Below are positions 6,278 through 7,771 of a stretch of 7,771 nucleotides of DNA, piece after piece. The notes beneath the pieces were generated by a model. The model saw only the letters and a list, made by a program, of their open reading frames with translations. It did not search any database and had not been told where the DNA came from. A program made the translations under genes and the position numbers. Source of the stretch: Betaproteobacteria bacterium. Lineage in GTDB: Bacteria; Pseudomonadota; Gammaproteobacteria; Burkholderiales; Burkholderiaceae_C. Within the stretch, counting starts at the first letter, position 1; each line of letters begins with the position of its first letter. The stretch covers positions 1 to 7,771 of the forward strand of contig RFSP01000080.1 of the NCBI GenBank assembly GCA_009923895.1, read 5' to 3'.

Positions 6278-7135
6278 TCAGCAGCTGAAGTCGTTTTCAA
6301 GCAGAGGTTGGGCCTTGACCACGGTGTCGAGCGCCACCAATTGCTCGAGCAGGGCCTTCATGTGCTTGAGGGGCACTGCATTGGGTCCATCCGACAAGGC
6401 CCGCGCAGGATCGGGATGGGTTTCCATGAACAACCCGCTCACCCCCACCGCCACGGCAGCCCGGGACAGCACAGGGACAAACTCACGTTGACCGCCCGAG
6501 CTGGTGCCCTGACCACCGGGCAATTGCACGCTGTGAGTGGCGTCAAACACCACAGGCGCCCCAGTGTCGCGCATGATGGCCAATGAGCGCATGTCAGAGA
6601 CCAGGTTGTTGTAGCCAAAGCTCACGCCGCGCTCACAGGCCAAGAAGTTGTCTTCTGGCAGACCGCATTCGCGGGCCGCTGCACGCGCCTTGTCGATGAC
6701 ATTCTTCATGTCCTGAGGCGCCAAGAACTGGCCTTTCTTGATGTTCACGGGTTTGCCGCACTGCGCCACAGCCCGAATGAAATCTGTTTGACGACACAAA
6801 AATGCCGGCGTTTGCAACACGTCAACGACTGCAGCCACCGCAGGGATCTCGGCCTCGCTGTGGACATCGGTCAAGATAGGCACGTTGAGGGTCTGGCGAA
6901 CCTTGGCCAGAATCTCCAGCCCCCGCTCCATGCCAGGGCCTCGAAACGAGGTGCCGCTGGAGCGATTGGCTTTGTCATAGCTGCTCTTGAAAATGAACGG
7001 AATCCCCAGCGAACGGGTGATGTCCCGCAGCTGGCCGGCCACATCCATTTGCAGTTGTTCACTTTCAACCACGCAAGGGCCCGCGATCAAAAAGAATGGG
7101 TGGGTGATGCCCACGTCAAATCCACACAGCTTCAT
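6278..7135 (-). CDS. kdsA: 3-deoxy-8-phosphooctulonate (Kdo-8-phosphate) synthase, metal-dependent type
   Basis: Condenses phosphoenolpyruvate with arabinose 5-phosphate to give Kdo-8-phosphate, the precursor of the Kdo sugars of lipopolysaccharide inner core; cytoplasmic. At 285 residues it is full length. KANRSS at 55-60 is the motif typical of Kdo8P synthases as opposed to DAHP synthases. IAGPC places a cysteine at C21 where the metal-independent E. coli enzyme has asparagine. The other metal ligands fit as H201 (DATHSVQLPGG), E238 (FMETHPDP) and D249 (LSDGPN), with the same 37- and 11-residue spacing as in the Aquifex enzyme. The start at 7135 overlaps the pyrG stop as ATGA and has AAGGTGG at 7146-7140. 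A longer frame reaching 7267 is antisense-free but lies inside pyrG and lacks family similarity. Confidence 0.97.
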   Translation of the reverse strand: MKLCGFDVGITHPFFLIAGPCVVESEQLQMDVAGQLRDITRSLGIPFIFKSSYDKANRSSGTSFRGPGMERGLEILAKVRQTLNVPILTDVHSEAEIPAVAAVVDVLQTPAFLCRQTDFIRAVAQCGKPVNIKKGQFLAPQDMKNVIDKARAAARECGLPEDNFLACERGVSFGYNNLVSDMRSLAIMRDTGAPVVFDATHSVQLPGGQGTSSGGQREFVPVLSRAAVAVGVSGLFMETHPDPARALSDGPNAVPLKHMKALLEQLVALDTVVKAQPLLENDFSC

Positions 7136-7770
7136 GCGGCCACCTTGTCCTGGCCCTCTCGGGCACCTTTGTGCGTCAACGCTGCAGCCACAAAGCTCTT
7201 GAACAGGGGGTGCCCCTCCCAAGGCGTGCTTTTGAACTCTGGGTGGAACTGCACACCCACAAACCAAGGGTGCACGCTCGAAGGGAGCTCGACCATCTCA
7301 GTGAGCTGTTCCCGCTGTGTGAGCGCAGAGATCACCAGGCCCGCCTCTTGCAGGCGATTCAAATAGTGCACATTGGCCTCATACCGGTGGCGGTGGCGTT
7401 CGGTGACCACGGGGCCATAAATTCGGTGAGCCAGCGTCCCGGGTTTGACATCCGAGCTTTGCGCGCCCAGTCGCATGGTGCCGCCCAAATCGGAGGAGGC
7501 ATCACGCTTTTGGATCGAACCGTCCCGATCCAACCACTCATCAATCAGCGCAATCACGGGTTGCGGGGTGTCGGGCTCGAATTCGGTTGAGTTGGCCTGG
7601 CTCAAACCCGCCACGTGCCGCGCAAATTCAATCGTGGCCACTTGCATGCCCAAGCAGATGCCCAAATAGGGAATTCGCTGCTCACGTGCAAAGCGCACCG
7701 CACAAATCTTGCCTTCAATGCCGCGTTTGCCAAAACCGCCTGGTACCAAGATGGCATCAAACTGTGACAG
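7132..7770 (-). CDS. pyrG: CTP synthase, C-terminal glutaminase domain (5' end beyond right edge)
   Basis: CTP synthase aminates UTP to CTP using ammonia from glutamine and ATP. The 212 visible residues cover most of the class I glutamine amidotransferase domain; about 60% of the roughly 545-residue protein lies beyond the window. The oxyanion-loop region PGGFGKRGIEGK (residues 10-21 of the fragment), the nucleophile elbow YLGICLGMQ with C39, and the catalytic H176 and E178 in VQFHPEF are all present, as is the family motif ANSTEF. The frame is open to the edge; the TTG at 7749 is an internal leucine. The stop overlaps the kdsA start (ATGA), suggesting coupled translation. CTP is also the activating nucleotide for Kdo. 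Confidence 0.97.
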   Translation of the reverse strand: MSQFDAILVPGGFGKRGIEGKICAVRFAREQRIPYLGICLGMQVATIEFARHVAGLSQANSTEFEPDTPQPVIALIDEWLDRDGSIQKRDASSDLGGTMRLGAQSSDVKPGTLAHRIYGPVVTERHRHRYEANVHYLNRLQEAGLVISALTQREQLTEMVELPSSVHPWFVGVQFHPEFKSTPWEGHPLFKSFVAAALTHKGAREGQDKVAA

Positions 7771-7771
7771 C

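Noticed and set aside
4778..6586. A 602-codon open frame on the plus strand running across eno, DUF1330 and kdsA
   Set aside because: It is antisense to three well-recognised genes and crosses their boundaries. Its translation is rich in His and Gly with no recognisable domain. Long antisense open frames are expected opposite strongly codon-biased GC-rich genes.
7136..7267. Upstream extension of kdsA by 44 residues
   Set aside because: The extension lies within pyrG coding sequence, has no similarity to KdsA starts, and the ATG at 7135 has a good ribosome binding site and the expected KdsA beginning.

Overview
This is a gene-dense chromosomal segment from a Gram-negative bacterium, most likely a betaproteobacterium of the Burkholderiales (Comamonadaceae-like). 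The evidence is the minus-strand order pyrG-kdsA-(DUF1330)-eno-ftsB, which is typical of that group; the presence of kdsA, which implies Kdo-containing lipopolysaccharide; and the high, fairly even GC content (around 60% by eye). There is no sign of a plasmid, phage, insertion sequence, CRISPR array or RNA gene. Nine genes plus one partial at each edge would be eleven; here there are ten in all: eight complete and one cut off at each end.

Left half (1-3107). The C-terminal part of the chromosome-dimer-resolution recombinase xerD runs rightwards from the left edge. It meets, tail to tail, a leftward DUF455 ferritin-like protein. A 35-bp divergent gap separates DUF455 from a rightward pair: a gamma-class carbonic anhydrase-like protein and the redox-activated chaperone Hsp33 (hslO). 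That pair is joined by a TGATG stop/start overlap.

Right half (3100-7771). Seven genes all run leftwards in tightly packed order: pyrG (its N-terminal part lies beyond the right edge), kdsA, a DUF1330 protein, eno, ftsB, pnuC and a stand-alone NadR-type ribosylnicotinamide kinase. Neighbours overlap or lie at most 40 bp apart. The last gene overlaps the end of hslO by 8 bp, tail to tail.

How the genes fit together. Enolase makes phosphoenolpyruvate, which KdsA consumes to make Kdo-8-phosphate. PyrG makes CTP, which the (unseen) KdsB uses to activate Kdo. FtsB belongs to the divisome. PnuC and the kinase form a nicotinamide riboside uptake-and-phosphorylation pair feeding NAD. The DUF455 / gamma-CA / Hsp33 group suggests metal or oxidative-stress biology, but only weakly. 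All stretches without a gene are shorter than 45 bp.

I found no convincing undescribed system. The best second-look items are the DUF455 protein with an apparently intact di-metal site, the pnuC-kinase cassette at the end of the eno-ftsB run, the metal-dependent form of KdsA, and a 10-bp direct repeat just upstream of eno.
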